From NCBI GenBank assembly GCA_003132445.1, contig PKXU01000151.1:1-56308 (forward strand): DNA of 56,308 bases, in the 5' to 3' direction. The notes below the pieces were generated by a model. The model was given only the letters and a program-made list of their open reading frames with translations. It was not told the DNA's origin and did not search any database. A program made the position numbers and the translations under genes. The stretch comes from Acidobacteriaceae bacterium (lineage in GTDB: Bacteria; Acidobacteriota; Terriglobia; Terriglobales; Acidobacteriaceae). The number at the start of each line of letters is the position of its first letter. Position 1 is the stretch's first letter. Positions 1 to 8,211 of the stretch are shown here, piece by piece.

Positions 1-301
1 GAAAGATCCCTGCACTCTTATCTCCACGATGGATTCAGCAAGTCCTTCAAAGGATGATCGACTGCCCTCCCAAACGCGAAACAGCCCCGATAGCCAATCG
101 GGGCTGCTTCTGAACTTGATACTGAACGTCGCTTGCCATTCCCATCATAGCGCCTCGGAGGATGTCGTCAAGCGCATTCGGCGTAAGTCGACTGGAGACG
201 CGGAGGGTGCTTTGGCCTGCGATACCGTATTGAAATGCAAAAACTGGGGAACGTCCCGTCTGTCCCCGGTTTCCCCGGTTTTCCCGTCCGGTCGCCGGGA
301 G
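1..301. other. Non-coding start of window with two hairpins
   Basis: No convincing gene is visible here. Positions 82-91 and 97-106 form a perfect 10-bp stem (CAGCCCCGAT / ATCGGGGCTG) with a 5-base loop, but no T-run follows on either strand, so it is only terminator-like. A second imperfect structure at 246-267 pairs GGGGA with TCCCC and is followed by C/G-rich short repeats (264-290). Both lie beyond the 3' end of the minus-strand ATPase gene ending at 302. They resemble the small palindromic elements found elsewhere in the window. An open frame at 29-415 on the plus strand has no family resemblance and is judged spurious. Confidence 0.45.
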
Positions 302-2359
302 TCAGGAAATCTCTCTCACAGTACGATCAAAGAGCTCTTGCATGTGAGGCTGGATGCTTTTGCCGTTGATAGTTCGTCGAACAATGATATCCAGATCCCT
401 CCCGTCTATAAGTAGAACGAAACCACCGTGTTCGGCCGAGATTCTCCTTACGTGTTCATAATAACTCTTCTTTTTCTCTCGCCCTCGACAGGCGATGACA
501 ACGAACTTTCCTCCGGCATTAGTCATGTAATACGCCGCCTGATGAAAATCGTCGGCTGCGAGGTCCCCGTAGTTCTTGCACTCCCATACCACCTGGACGG
601 CACCGTACTTGTGGCGTACGAGTTCCCAGAAGCCTTCGCCCGCGTGATTTGCGGCAACCCAGTCGCGGACCACTCGATTGTCAGCCGAGCGGACTTTTGC
701 CTCGACATTTGTAAGGGCACGAAAAAAGCATAGTCGCAGGACATCGCCGATCAGATCTTCGAATTCCGCTGAGTGGGACTGGCCGGTGGGGAGCGAAGCC
801 AGGGCGTCGCGCAGTTCCGCTAGGGTTCTTTGGTAGTCATCGAGGCTGATGGAACCGGGCAGATCGCCGACGAGGCCGGCCTGCTTGAGGTCAACGGTTT
901 CGTTGAGACTGCTCACAATTATGTTTTGTAAATTAAGGGCGTCGGCGTAGGTAGGGTGTATCACTAACAAAGTCTTTGCGGTTAAGGGCGGCAGAATGGC
1001 CGCCTGAGATCCAACGGCCCTGAAGAGGACTTGTTCGTCATCCTTAATTCCGAAAAATCCGATGCCGTACATCAGTTTTACAAACAGTTCGGGATGCACG
1101 AAGTTATAGATCCAAGTCTTGCAGTGCTGTTTTATCTCATCGTCAACAAGCAGCTTCTTGATGAAGTCCGCGACACCGTTTAGTGTGAACTCCTTCCCAA
1201 GAGCATAGAATCGACTTAAAATCAACTGGAGCTGGGGGTAGTTGTCGGCATACTCATCGCTGAGATCCTTTAGGCGGTTGTCAGAAAAAATCCTCCTTGC
1301 CGCGAGCAAATCCTCAATCAGAACACGTTCGTGCACTTTCGACTGCGCAGCCTGAATTGCGTACGAGCAGTAAGTGAGCACGTCACGAGGACGGTATTGA
1401 CAAAATGAGAAGACCAACTCTTGCGACGAGCCAGAGGCAGCTTGCTCGAAATATGCGTCCCACGTTGAACCGTGAAGCGGAAACTTGGAAATCAACGGTA
1501 CGTTGAGTCGCCTTTCAATCAGCTCCAACAGCAACTCCTGTGTCCACTCAAGTGAGGCGACGAAAGTTTCCAGCCGAGAGAATTCCTTATCCAACGTCCG
1601 CACTTTCTCGAAAACATTTTCCCGTAGGAACACCAAAGGTCGCACGAATGGGACCCCCACCATTTCGATACAGGCGTGCATCAATGCCGTCACGAGAACT
1701 ACTGCCTTATCTGAGCCGTCCCAGGCCTCATCGATTCGGTCGAGGAGTAGAGTGAAATCGCAGCGCCCGTCGGTGCGTACTGCCGCCATTTCGTCAGCGA
1801 TGTCTTTCCAGCGGTTGATGTTCTTCAACCACTCCCGATCCTGCCGCTTGTTCAGTGAATCAAATGCCTCGCCAGTGAATGCAAGCAAGCGGGTGTCGAA
1901 ATCGTAATCGTCGATGTAGTTACGTTCACGAGCTAGCACCCCAGTCTGACCTCGGTTGAACGAAAAGAGCCCACGCCTGATCCATCCGCTAACTACCTCG
2001 TCCAGCATTGCCCGTTTAAAGCTGGCCACAAGAGACTTGAAGGGTCTCTGGTGAGTGTCGGACATGAGTTCGATAGAAAAGTAATCCTCGATTGGAGTGA
2101 GCAGTTCAGGAAGTACGAGAACGGTGCTGTTCGGCTGCTTGCTTTGCAGAAAGAGCGTAATTGCCGTCTTGCCGGTTCCGCGCCGCCCCACGAAAAAGCA
2201 TTTTGATCGGCCTAAATCGAGCGCGGCACGGATAGCCGGGGTCTCGACAAAAACGTTACTCTTTTCCAGCACCCTGTCGTACTCGGCAAAAGACTGCCCC
2301 AGGGTCAACTTTTTTAGAGAGCCCTTGGGCAACTTTGCGATAGTTGTGGCTTTAACCAA
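302..2359 (-). CDS. P-loop ATPase with C-terminal PD-(D/E)XK nuclease-like domain
   Basis: A 685-residue protein with a clear Walker A motif, GRRGTGKT, at residues 58-65 and a Walker B-like stretch, FTLLLDRIDE, at about 202-211. This is the layout of STAND/AAA-like ATPases, close to proteins annotated as the P-loop ATPase Sll1717 family. The last 160 residues resemble a restriction-endonuclease fold: an FEDLIGDVL helix with an acidic residue, then VVWECKNY with E593 and K595, which fits the ExK half of PD-(D/E)XK, followed by a QAAYY helix. The inferred role is an NTP-driven nuclease, possibly defensive. No partner gene is adjacent; the neighbour on the same strand is a peptidase. The predicted start is TTG with GAGG five bases upstream. 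The nuclease assignment rests on motif reading only. Confidence 0.8.
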   Translation of the reverse strand: MVKATTIAKLPKGSLKKLTLGQSFAEYDRVLEKSNVFVETPAIRAALDLGRSKCFFVGRRGTGKTAITLFLQSKQPNSTVLVLPELLTPIEDYFSIELMSDTHQRPFKSLVASFKRAMLDEVVSGWIRRGLFSFNRGQTGVLARERNYIDDYDFDTRLLAFTGEAFDSLNKRQDREWLKNINRWKDIADEMAAVRTDGRCDFTLLLDRIDEAWDGSDKAVVLVTALMHACIEMVGVPFVRPLVFLRENVFEKVRTLDKEFSRLETFVASLEWTQELLLELIERRLNVPLISKFPLHGSTWDAYFEQAASGSSQELVFSFCQYRPRDVLTYCSYAIQAAQSKVHERVLIEDLLAARRIFSDNRLKDLSDEYADNYPQLQLILSRFYALGKEFTLNGVADFIKKLLVDDEIKQHCKTWIYNFVHPELFVKLMYGIGFFGIKDDEQVLFRAVGSQAAILPPLTAKTLLVIHPTYADALNLQNIIVSSLNETVDLKQAGLVGDLPGSISLDDYQRTLAELRDALASLPTGQSHSAEFEDLIGDVLRLCFFRALTNVEAKVRSADNRVVRDWVAANHAGEGFWELVRHKYGAVQVVWECKNYGDLAADDFHQAAYYMTNAGGKFVVIACRGREKKKSYYEHVRRISAEHGGFVLLIDGRDLDIIVRRTINGKSIQPHMQELFDRTVREIS

Positions 2360-2459
2360 AGCGCCTCGCAGGAGGTTATTGGCAGGAAGTATAGCGTAAG
2401 CTGGGGTGCAAGCGGCGGGACTGCCAACGTCTCCGAGGAGTCCAAACCTCGATTCTGCT

Positions 2460-4670
2460 CTATTCCTTTACCCCCAACTGCCAAAACAAGAACGAATAAA
2501 CATCCGTAAACTCTTCGATCTGCTTCGTCACTGGTTTACCCGCCCCGTGCCCTGCTTTGCTTTCGATTCTTAACAAGATCGGCCGTGTGTGGCTTGTTCC
2601 ATTCTTTGCTTCCGCCTGCATCTCGGCCGTCATTTTTTTTGCGTGCATGGGGTCGACTCGAGTGTCGGTGTCGGCTGTCATAAATAAAGTCGCCGGATAT
2701 TCAACGCCCGGCTTCACGTGGTGGTACGGCGAGTAAGCGTAGAGCCATTTGAACTGCTCGGCATTTTCTGACGTTCCGTATTCCGGGACCCACAATTTTG
2801 CGATCTGAAAATCCTGGTAGTGGATCATGTCGAGCAGCGGCACCTGGCACACGACAGCGCGGAACAGGTCGGGGCGCTGGGTGATCATTGCGCCCATGAG
2901 CAGGCCCCCGTTGGAGCCGCCCTGAATGGCAAGATGATTCTTGTCGGTATATTTTTCGGCCATCAGGTACTCGGCAGCCGCGATCATGTCGTCGAAGACA
3001 TTTTGTTTTTTGTCGAGCATGCCGGCGCGATGCCAGTCTTCACCGAACTCGGCGCCGCCGCGCAGGTTGGCGACAGCGAAGATGCCGCCGTGCTCCATCC
3101 AGAGATAAGCGGTGCGGCTGAAACTGGGCGTGAGGCTGACGTTGAATCCGCCATAACCGGTGAGTAGTGTGGGATTCTTCCCATTTTTCTGCACGCCTTT
3201 TTTATTCACGACGAACATCGGAACGCGCGTTCCGTCCTTCGACTTGAACCACTCTTGATTCACTTCGTAGGCCGCGGGATCAATCGAAGGAGCCTCAACT
3301 TTGCTCCAAAGCGAAGTTGACGCTTCTTTCAGATCGTAACGGTAGATTGATGGAGCGAAAGTGAACGACTGGAAGCCGTAGAAAATTTCGTCGCGGTCCC
3401 AGCGGCCGCCCGTCTGATAGACACTCCCGATGGCCGGCAGCGCAAGGTCTTTGACCATTTTGCCATCGAGATCGAAAAGCTTGAGCTGCGTGCTGGCATT
3501 CTGTTCGTACTGCGCGAAAAGTTTTCCTCCGTAGACAGCGACGCCTTGCAGCACGGCGTCCGATTGCGGAATTAGTTCCTTCCAGGCTTCGCGTTCGTAA
3601 TTGCCGACATCGGTTACGAAGACGCGGTAACGCGGCGCGTCTTCATTCGTGGTGATATAAAGTTTGCCGTTGTAGATTTCGCCGCTGTAGAGAAAATTCT
3701 TTCCCGTGGTGATGCGCGTGGGCGGCGTTCCCGCATTCGTTTTCCACAGAAAGAGCTCAGATTTCGTCCACCCTTGCGAAACATTAATCAGCAACCAGCG
3801 CCCGTCATTGGAGAGAGAAATATTCGGCCAGTCTTCAGGATCGCGTCCCTCGCCAAAAATTGGCTGATCGCTGTCTTCGGGAATATCTTCGGGATCGTTC
3901 GTGAGTTCGTGATAGTAGACGTGCCGATTGTACATTTCCTGGCCCGCTGGAACTTCGCCAGGCTTAGGGGAGCGTGTGTAATAGAAGCCGGAATTGTCGA
4001 GCTTCCACGCGATCGAAGCGGCGCGCGTGCGCTCAATAGTATCGGCCAGAACAGTTCCAGTTTTGGTTTCGAGGATGTGCAGCGTGCTCATCTCTGAACC
4101 GCTCGGCGAGGTTCCATACGCGATGTACTTTCCGGTTTCGCTGGGCTGAAACCAGTCCAGCGCGATGGTGCCGTCAGCGGAAAGTTTGTTGGCATCAACC
4201 AGCACGCGGTCCGCTCCGTCAAGTCCGTCCCGTACGTACAGCACCGGCTGATTCTGCAGGCCCTCGCGCCGCGTATAGAAATAATGGCGTCCGGCCATCA
4301 CCGGCGGCGTGACGCTCCCAATCGACAACAACTCGGTCAAACGATTGTGAATCGCCTCGCGTCCCGGCAGACGATTCAGAATGCCGCGCGTGTAAGCCAT
4401 CTCCTGCGTTACCCATTTTTGCGTCTCGGGACTTTGCCCATCCTCCAGCCAGCGATAATTGTCGAGTACCTTTACCCCGTGATACATGTCGATGACTGGC
4501 TTCTGCGCGGCCCGCGGAGGAGCCAAAGGAAAAGAAGTGCCGGACGAAGCAGAAGACGAACCAGCAGAAGACGAACCAGAAGACGACTGCCCGTCGTCCC
4601 CGCCGAGGGCCACGGCAATCACAAAAAAAAGAAATGAAATGCCCAGAGCAAAAAATAAGCGCAAGACCAC
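2460..4670 (-). CDS. Secreted prolyl oligopeptidase (S9A family)
   Basis: A 736-residue serine peptidase that should cleave short peptides after proline, exported to the periplasm or outside. The N-terminus is a hydrophobic signal segment, followed by an unusual linker at about 28-45 made almost only of Ser, Gly and Ala. The S9A N-terminal signature (DNYRWLED) and seven-bladed propeller region follow. The catalytic domain has nucleophile Ser586 in GGSNGG, Asp at about 669 in ADTDTRV and His at about 708 in KAGHG, spaced as in porcine prolyl oligopeptidase. Its length is normal for the family. The start is GTG with no strong ribosome-binding site. It is a single gene between the ATPase gene and the tRNA. 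Confidence 0.95.
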   Translation of the reverse strand: MVLRLFFALGISFLFFVIAVALGGDDGQSSSGSSSAGSSSASSGTSFPLAPPRAAQKPVIDMYHGVKVLDNYRWLEDGQSPETQKWVTQEMAYTRGILNRLPGREAIHNRLTELLSIGSVTPPVMAGRHYFYTRREGLQNQPVLYVRDGLDGADRVLVDANKLSADGTIALDWFQPSETGKYIAYGTSPSGSEMSTLHILETKTGTVLADTIERTRAASIAWKLDNSGFYYTRSPKPGEVPAGQEMYNRHVYYHELTNDPEDIPEDSDQPIFGEGRDPEDWPNISLSNDGRWLLINVSQGWTKSELFLWKTNAGTPPTRITTGKNFLYSGEIYNGKLYITTNEDAPRYRVFVTDVGNYEREAWKELIPQSDAVLQGVAVYGGKLFAQYEQNASTQLKLFDLDGKMVKDLALPAIGSVYQTGGRWDRDEIFYGFQSFTFAPSIYRYDLKEASTSLWSKVEAPSIDPAAYEVNQEWFKSKDGTRVPMFVVNKKGVQKNGKNPTLLTGYGGFNVSLTPSFSRTAYLWMEHGGIFAVANLRGGAEFGEDWHRAGMLDKKQNVFDDMIAAAEYLMAEKYTDKNHLAIQGGSNGGLLMGAMITQRPDLFRAVVCQVPLLDMIHYQDFQIAKLWVPEYGTSENAEQFKWLYAYSPYHHVKPGVEYPATLFMTADTDTRVDPMHAKKMTAEMQAEAKNGTSHTRPILLRIESKAGHGAGKPVTKQIEEFTDVYSFLFWQLGVKE

Positions 4671-4793
4671 CTCGAAAAGCGCACTGAGTCTACGGCCGCA
4701 AAACAGCTAGCCTACCAGACTGGGAAAGTTTTCAGGATCGCGCCCGGAATGCTATGATGAGGCTGTTCACCAAGGGCCGCCAGGCCCGCGACA

Positions 4794-4869
<76 letters not shown>

Positions 4870-4977
4870 TTTCTTTTCTAAGCCACTGACTCCGCAGGGC
4901 TACGACGTTCCTTTCTAATGTTCTTTCTAATGTTTCGCCCCGATTCTCTCAAATCTCAGTATTAGAGGGAGAGGTCG

Positions 4978-5994
4978 ATGCGAGTGAACAGAAAAGTGAG
5001 CATTTGGAAGCACGTGCGTCTTGCTGATGGGAAGTGGCGTTATTGCCGCCCGGTCCTGAATGACAAAGACAGGATCACTCCTGATATGGTGCTGGTCAAC
5101 GGGAGCGAAGAACGGCACCCCGAGGGCAATTACGTCATTTCGTTCTACAACCCAACCTTGACATGGAAGAAGTGCGGTCCCAAGCCTGCTAACGCTGTGA
5201 CAGCCGCCGAGCGCCAGCGTGCCTTCTTCAAGGCGCAAGAACACGGAATTGTCGAGCGATTCACGAATGCGCAGACGACAGGCACGATCGCGGATGCGAT
5301 TACCACCTATTTGGAAGAGCTTGAAGCGAAGGTTGGCAACGGAAGCAAACGCCCAAGAACCCACAGCGCCACAAAGCAAATCTTGCGTGAGTTCCAATCG
5401 TGGTGCGAGCGCAAAGGCAAAAGAGCCCTGTCACAGGTGACGAAGCTCGATCTGCTGAACTACGCTGGTGGGGCTTATCAGCAGAGCCCCACGAAGTCCC
5501 GGCGCACCGCAAACACGAAGTTCATCCGCGTGAACCAATTTCTCAAGGCTCGGGGAATCTCGGTCGCCACAAACGCTGACGCCCCAAAATATACGAAGAA
5601 CTCGCCGGTTGTCGTGTACCCGGAGGAGGACATCGACAGCTTCTTTGCCAAGTGCAACCCTCGCCAGCGATTGATCTACAAAACGCTTCTCATGGCTGGT
5701 CTACGGAAGTCGGAGCTTGTGTTCCTAACATTCGATCGCCTACATCTCGACCGTGGCGTCATCCGAATCGCCGAAAACGCGAAATACGATTTCATGCCCA
5801 AGGCTTATCCGTGTCGGGACGTTTACATCCCGCCCGAGCTTGTCAATGATCTTCGCACGCTGAAGCCGAAGGCCGGATGCGATCTGGTCTTCCCGACCCG
5901 AAACTGTACCCCGAATGATAAGTTGCTCGTAATGTGCAGGCGGATTGCGGTGCAGAAGCTGATGCTAGTCGTGGAGAACGATGTTGAGAAGTGA
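4978..5994 (+). CDS. Tyrosine recombinase/integrase, C-terminally truncated
   Basis: A 338-residue integrase-like protein. Residues 100-200 resemble the SAM-like core-binding domain (TIADAITTYLEEL onward). The catalytic domain begins with the box I arginine in LLMAGLRKSEL. The reading frame ends soon after a DLVFPTRNCTPN stretch, before the box II HxxR and the nucleophilic Tyr that recombination needs. The last nine codons and the stop lie inside a 46-bp repeat (5965-6010) that recurs at 8320-8365, so the C-terminus was probably replaced by rearrangement. The start ATG has GAGAGG just upstream. Its position just after tRNA-Asn supports origin from an integrated element. It is probably inactive. 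Confidence 0.85.
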   Translation: MRVNRKVSIWKHVRLADGKWRYCRPVLNDKDRITPDMVLVNGSEERHPEGNYVISFYNPTLTWKKCGPKPANAVTAAERQRAFFKAQEHGIVERFTNAQTTGTIADAITTYLEELEAKVGNGSKRPRTHSATKQILREFQSWCERKGKRALSQVTKLDLLNYAGGAYQQSPTKSRRTANTKFIRVNQFLKARGISVATNADAPKYTKNSPVVVYPEEDIDSFFAKCNPRQRLIYKTLLMAGLRKSELVFLTFDRLHLDRGVIRIAENAKYDFMPKAYPCRDVYIPPELVNDLRTLKPKAGCDLVFPTRNCTPNDKLLVMCRRIAVQKLMLVVENDVEK

Positions 5995-6010
5995 ACTGTG
6001 AACCTGCAAT
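5965..6010 (+). repeat. 46-bp direct repeat, copy 1
   Basis: Identical over 46 bases to 8320-8365, starting CTAGTCGTGGAGAACG and ending AACCTGCAAT. It contains the final codons and stop of the truncated integrase. Flanking bases diverge at once on both sides. The two copies enclose about 2.3 kb of small genes. Confidence 0.95.
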
Positions 6011-6099
6011 CCTCCGTTCGGCTCGAAAGCTTTTGGCATCATGCAACTTTTCCCATCCACTCATTCCATTTTCTGTGCCATCCCGTTCTCAGAAAGACC

Positions 6100-6414
6100 T
6101 CATGTACTTTTCGGATGGCTTCTGGGAAGAAAGCTAACACTGCGAAGGAATGCACCATTCTCCCGGTCCACCGAGTTGAGTGCGACGTGAGGGCCATTGC
6201 AAAGCATATGAGCCAATCCGATTGCCGCCACTGTTCCGTCTTCGACCAGATGGAGTGTCATCCCCGCCGAGCAGGGTCCACATAACCAGAAATACTCGGT
6301 CTCCTTAGCGTTGGTTGGCTGGAAAAATGGCTCCGTTTCTAACCGAAATAGCCTTCCGTCCCTGAGATGAAGAAACGAAGCTGAACACGGTGAATTCGCA
6401 CATTGTGCAAGCAT
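6100..6414 (-). CDS. Small cysteine-rich zinc-ribbon-like protein
   Basis: A 104-residue protein with two Cys pairs, C5-x4-C10 and C45-x2-C48, separated by a GRLFRLE beta-hairpin-like stretch and preceded by an EYFWLC segment. That is a plausible split zinc-binding site. I recall similar proteins of unknown function in acidobacterial genomes, with the pattern C-N/S-x-x-C, GRLFR and W-L-C-x-x-C. The function is unknown. It is the last gene of a minus-strand run of small genes (6893 back to 6100), 24 bases beyond the stop of the preceding 67-residue gene. ATG start, weak ribosome-binding site. Confidence 0.7.
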   Translation of the reverse strand: MLAQCANSPCSASFLHLRDGRLFRLETEPFFQPTNAKETEYFWLCGPCSAGMTLHLVEDGTVAAIGLAHMLCNGPHVALNSVDRENGAFLRSVSFLPRSHPKST

Positions 6415-6438
6415 TGCTAACCATCCTCTGCGCAGACA

Positions 6439-6642
6439 CTATGCAACTGGCACGGACAACAACTCGGGGCTGCACCGGGAGTTTCCCAGCGATTCGATAG
6501 CGTCTTCGGCGGTGAGCCTGCCCATGAGCAATGCAAGCTTGGGATTGGTTGTCATGTGGATGGGAGTCGGATCAACTCGCTGAACATATTCGGCGGCGCT
6601 ACCGCGTCGGTTCACTTTCACAACAAATTTAATGTTTTTCAC
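6439..6642 (-). CDS. Small conserved protein of unknown function (67 aa)
   Basis: I chose the GTG start at 6642 because GGAAAGGA lies eight bases upstream in the transcript. A longer frame from 6798 would overlap the zinc-ribbon gene upstream. The product is basic at its N-terminus (KNIKFVVKVNRRGSAAEYV) and has a TAEDAIESL helix, with no signal peptide and no membrane segment. I do not recognise a named family. The spacing to the upstream gene (38 bases) suggests co-transcription. Confidence 0.6.
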   Translation of the reverse strand: MKNIKFVVKVNRRGSAAEYVQRVDPTPIHMTTNPKLALLMGRLTAEDAIESLGNSRCSPELLSVPVA

Positions 6643-6680
6643 TTCTGTCCTTTCCGGAAAAACGTGAACTAAGAGGCGGT

Positions 6681-6893
6681 TTATTTCTTTGAAGTCGAGT
6701 ACACCACCGCTGTAAAGGGCTTGCCGCACTCCAAGCAATTTGCCTTTAATCGAGATGTGATCAATCCGCAAGACGGGCACATCCTTTGTGATTGACACCC
6801 GGCTAACTGCGGTTTCAGCTTGCGTATCCAGCGGAGCAGCATGATCGTGAACAGGACAATCAGCAGACCGAGGGAGACACTGGTTGCGTTCAT
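6681..6893 (-). CDS. Membrane-anchored zinc-ribbon protein (70 aa)
   Basis: One transmembrane helix (residues about 5-21, SVSLGLLIVLFTIMLL) is followed by a basic stretch and a zinc ribbon, CPSC at 39-42 and CLEC at 53-56. The likely topology is N-terminus out, ribbon in the cytoplasm. The ATG at 6893 was chosen over a TTG at 6926 because AGAAGGG precedes it at a good distance. The function is unknown; it may be an adaptor or nucleic-acid-binding module at the membrane. It is the first gene of a small minus-strand set. The duplicated 46-bp leader lies 80-125 bases upstream of this start. Confidence 0.7.
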   Translation of the reverse strand: MNATSVSLGLLIVLFTIMLLRWIRKLKPQLAGCQSQRMCPSCGLITSRLKANCLECGKPFTAVVYSTSKK

Positions 6894-6972
6894 GAAAGCG
6901 ACCCTTCTTGTCGAGTGCTGCACCAAAAGGGGTAGGCAGCGATCACTCGCTGAAAAGCCTAAGATGTGGGAA

Positions 6973-7018
6973 AGCTTCAGATGGACTGGCTTAGGTCAGA
7001 AGACCTGAAAGAGGAGAA
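6973..7018. repeat. 46-bp duplicated leader, copy 1
   Basis: Identical over 46 bases to 8108-8153. Weaker similarity extends on both sides (GCCTAAG on the left, GTAACC-CCCC on the right), giving about 80 bp of relatedness. It contains AGGTC-AGAA-GACCT, a 5-bp stem hairpin. On the minus strand both copies lie just upstream of small genes (starts 6893 and 8069). On the plus strand both copies open with ATG and a shared peptide, MDWLRSEDLKEEK, preceded by a purine-rich stretch. Confidence 0.9.
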
Positions 7019-7097
7019 AAGCGTAACCGCCCCAATTGCTATTATAGCAGTCCACGCGCTCTGTCGTTGCCAAAGGGTGGCGGGCGTACCATTGGTG

Positions 7098-7262
7098 ATG
7101 AGCAGATTTCTTCCAGAAAACCTCGACCCGGAAATTTCTGATCGCTCGGTCGCTGCCGATGTCCTCCTGCGACAGGAACCAGACGAGGAAGAGGATGAAG
7201 AGGAAGACGACCGCAAAGAAGATGACGACGATGGCGACACTGACGACGGCTACTCGGAGTGA
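7098..7262 (+). CDS. Small highly acidic-tailed protein
   Basis: The product begins MSRFLPENLDPEISDRSVAA and ends in a run of Glu/Asp (about 20 acidic residues) closing with GYSE. Similar acidic-tailed small proteins are familiar to me from acidobacterial genomes, but no function is known. The frame is open further upstream to an ATG at 6981, inside the duplicated leader, which would give 93 residues. I prefer the 7098 start by family resemblance, but neither has a strong ribosome-binding site. The opposite strand shows only a poly-Ser frame caused by the repetitive GAA/GAC codons. Confidence 0.6.
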   Translation: MSRFLPENLDPEISDRSVAADVLLRQEPDEEEDEEEDDRKEDDDDGDTDDGYSE

Positions 7263-7285
7263 CTATCGAATCGAGTCCGTTCGAG

Positions 7286-7849
7286 TCAAGACAGGCGCAG
7301 ACTTTTGAGCGAGGCGCGAGCCGATCCTCGACTGATGTCAGGCACAATGACCAATTCAAGAACGGTGACATCCGAGAGTTCAACCTGAAATTCCTCGACC
7401 TCGTGGATTGCGTTAGGAGGACTGAAATTCCATTGCTGGCGCACAATTTCTCGAAAGGAGCGTCCTTCATCCGCAGACCATCGCAAGACGAACTCTTGGG
7501 TGCGCTCAGTCTTTGCTTCTTCGAAGACGAGTGAGATGCGTCTAAGGCTTTGCGGCTGATCGAAAATTAGGCGGATGGTTTGAGCCCCAGAATCGGCGGC
7601 ACGCCAGCCCTGTGTTTCCCCAGATACCAGTGCGGACTCGACCGGATATTCCTTGTCTTCCGATGTGACCTCGACCAAGGCTGCACCGTCGAGGTCGAGC
7701 CAGCCCTCATCGGGAGCCGGAGCAGTTTGTGGAATCGGAGCGATTAGGTTCTTTCGCATAACGCCAGCTTGCGTTTGGTTCCACCGTCGTGACTTCCGCT
7801 CCTCAGCATGTACGAAAGTAGTGTCCGCAGACTGCTCAATATTGGACAT
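7286..7849 (-). CDS. Conserved protein with discoidin/carbohydrate-binding-like fold
   Basis: 187 residues without signal peptide or membrane segment. The region from WLDLDGAALVEVTSEDKEYP to the end has the alternating pattern of a galactose-binding-like beta-sandwich: GWRAADSGAQTIRLIFDQP, LRRISLVFEE, TQEFVLRWS, then VLELVIVPDISRG. Similar proteins are sometimes labelled carbohydrate-binding proteins in Acidobacteria, although the lack of a secretion signal leaves the ligand open. It stands alone, between the acidic small protein and another small minus-strand gene. Confidence 0.75.
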   Translation of the reverse strand: MSNIEQSADTTFVHAEERKSRRWNQTQAGVMRKNLIAPIPQTAPAPDEGWLDLDGAALVEVTSEDKEYPVESALVSGETQGWRAADSGAQTIRLIFDQPQSLRRISLVFEEAKTERTQEFVLRWSADEGRSFREIVRQQWNFSPPNAIHEVEEFQVELSDVTVLELVIVPDISRGSARASLKSLRLS

Positions 7850-7886
7850 TTTTCAACGATCTTGTGCAGTAGTCTTTCTGCCTTAC

Positions 7887-8069
7887 TCAGATCGGCTTGG
7901 GACCTTTCGTCGCAACCAGCACCTCCAACAAAGTGGCCGTGTTCTGGATGCTTTCCGCGATGGTTGTGAGTGGTTCTGACACGGACGGATGTCGCTCCGC
8001 CAGCGCCTCAAGGTGAGTACTGACACTGTGGAGCTGATCGACTTCGCGCAAGATCGCTTGAAAAGGCAT
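7887..8069 (-). CDS. Small conserved helical protein (60 aa)
   Basis: A short, probably all-helical protein (MPFQAILREVDQLHSVSTHL ... TATLLEVLVATK). I recall relatives in Acidobacteria without assigned function. The ATG at 8069 is preferred to a TTG at 8090. It lies 37 bases upstream of the 187-residue gene, so the two may be co-transcribed. The duplicated 46-bp leader lies 39-84 bases upstream of the start, parallel to the arrangement at 6893. Confidence 0.6.
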   Translation of the reverse strand: MPFQAILREVDQLHSVSTHLEALAERHPSVSEPLTTIAESIQNTATLLEVLVATKGPKPI

Positions 8070-8107
8070 GGGCACACCGCTCTCTCGCAAAAACGCCTAA
8101 GGTGGGG

Positions 8108-8153
8108 AGCTTCAGATGGACTGGCTTAGGTCAGAAGACCTGAAAGAGGAGAA
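8108..8153. repeat. 46-bp duplicated leader, copy 2
   Basis: Second perfect copy of 6973-7018. On the plus strand it opens a frame at 8116-8211 of 31 codons that begins MDWLRSEDLKEEK and is preceded by GGTGGGGAG at a ribosome-binding distance. The adjoining GGTGG-TAA-CCACC (8154-8166) can form a hairpin. Whether this is a small coding sequence, a truncated duplicate of one, or a regulatory leader cannot be settled by reading alone. Confidence 0.9.
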
Positions 8154-8211
8154 GGTGGTAACCACCCCGGCAGCGACTATACCACGCCAGAAGGTTGTGT
8201 GCCTGCTCTAA

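Noticed and set aside
29-415. Open frame of 128 codons on the plus strand at the window start
   Set aside because: No family likeness, low-complexity composition, and it overlaps the 3' end of the well-supported minus-strand ATPase gene.
6977-7240. Poly-Ser frame on the minus strand
   Set aside because: It is the complement of the Glu/Asp-rich tail of the plus-strand small protein; the Ser run results from GAA/GAC/GAG codons read backwards.
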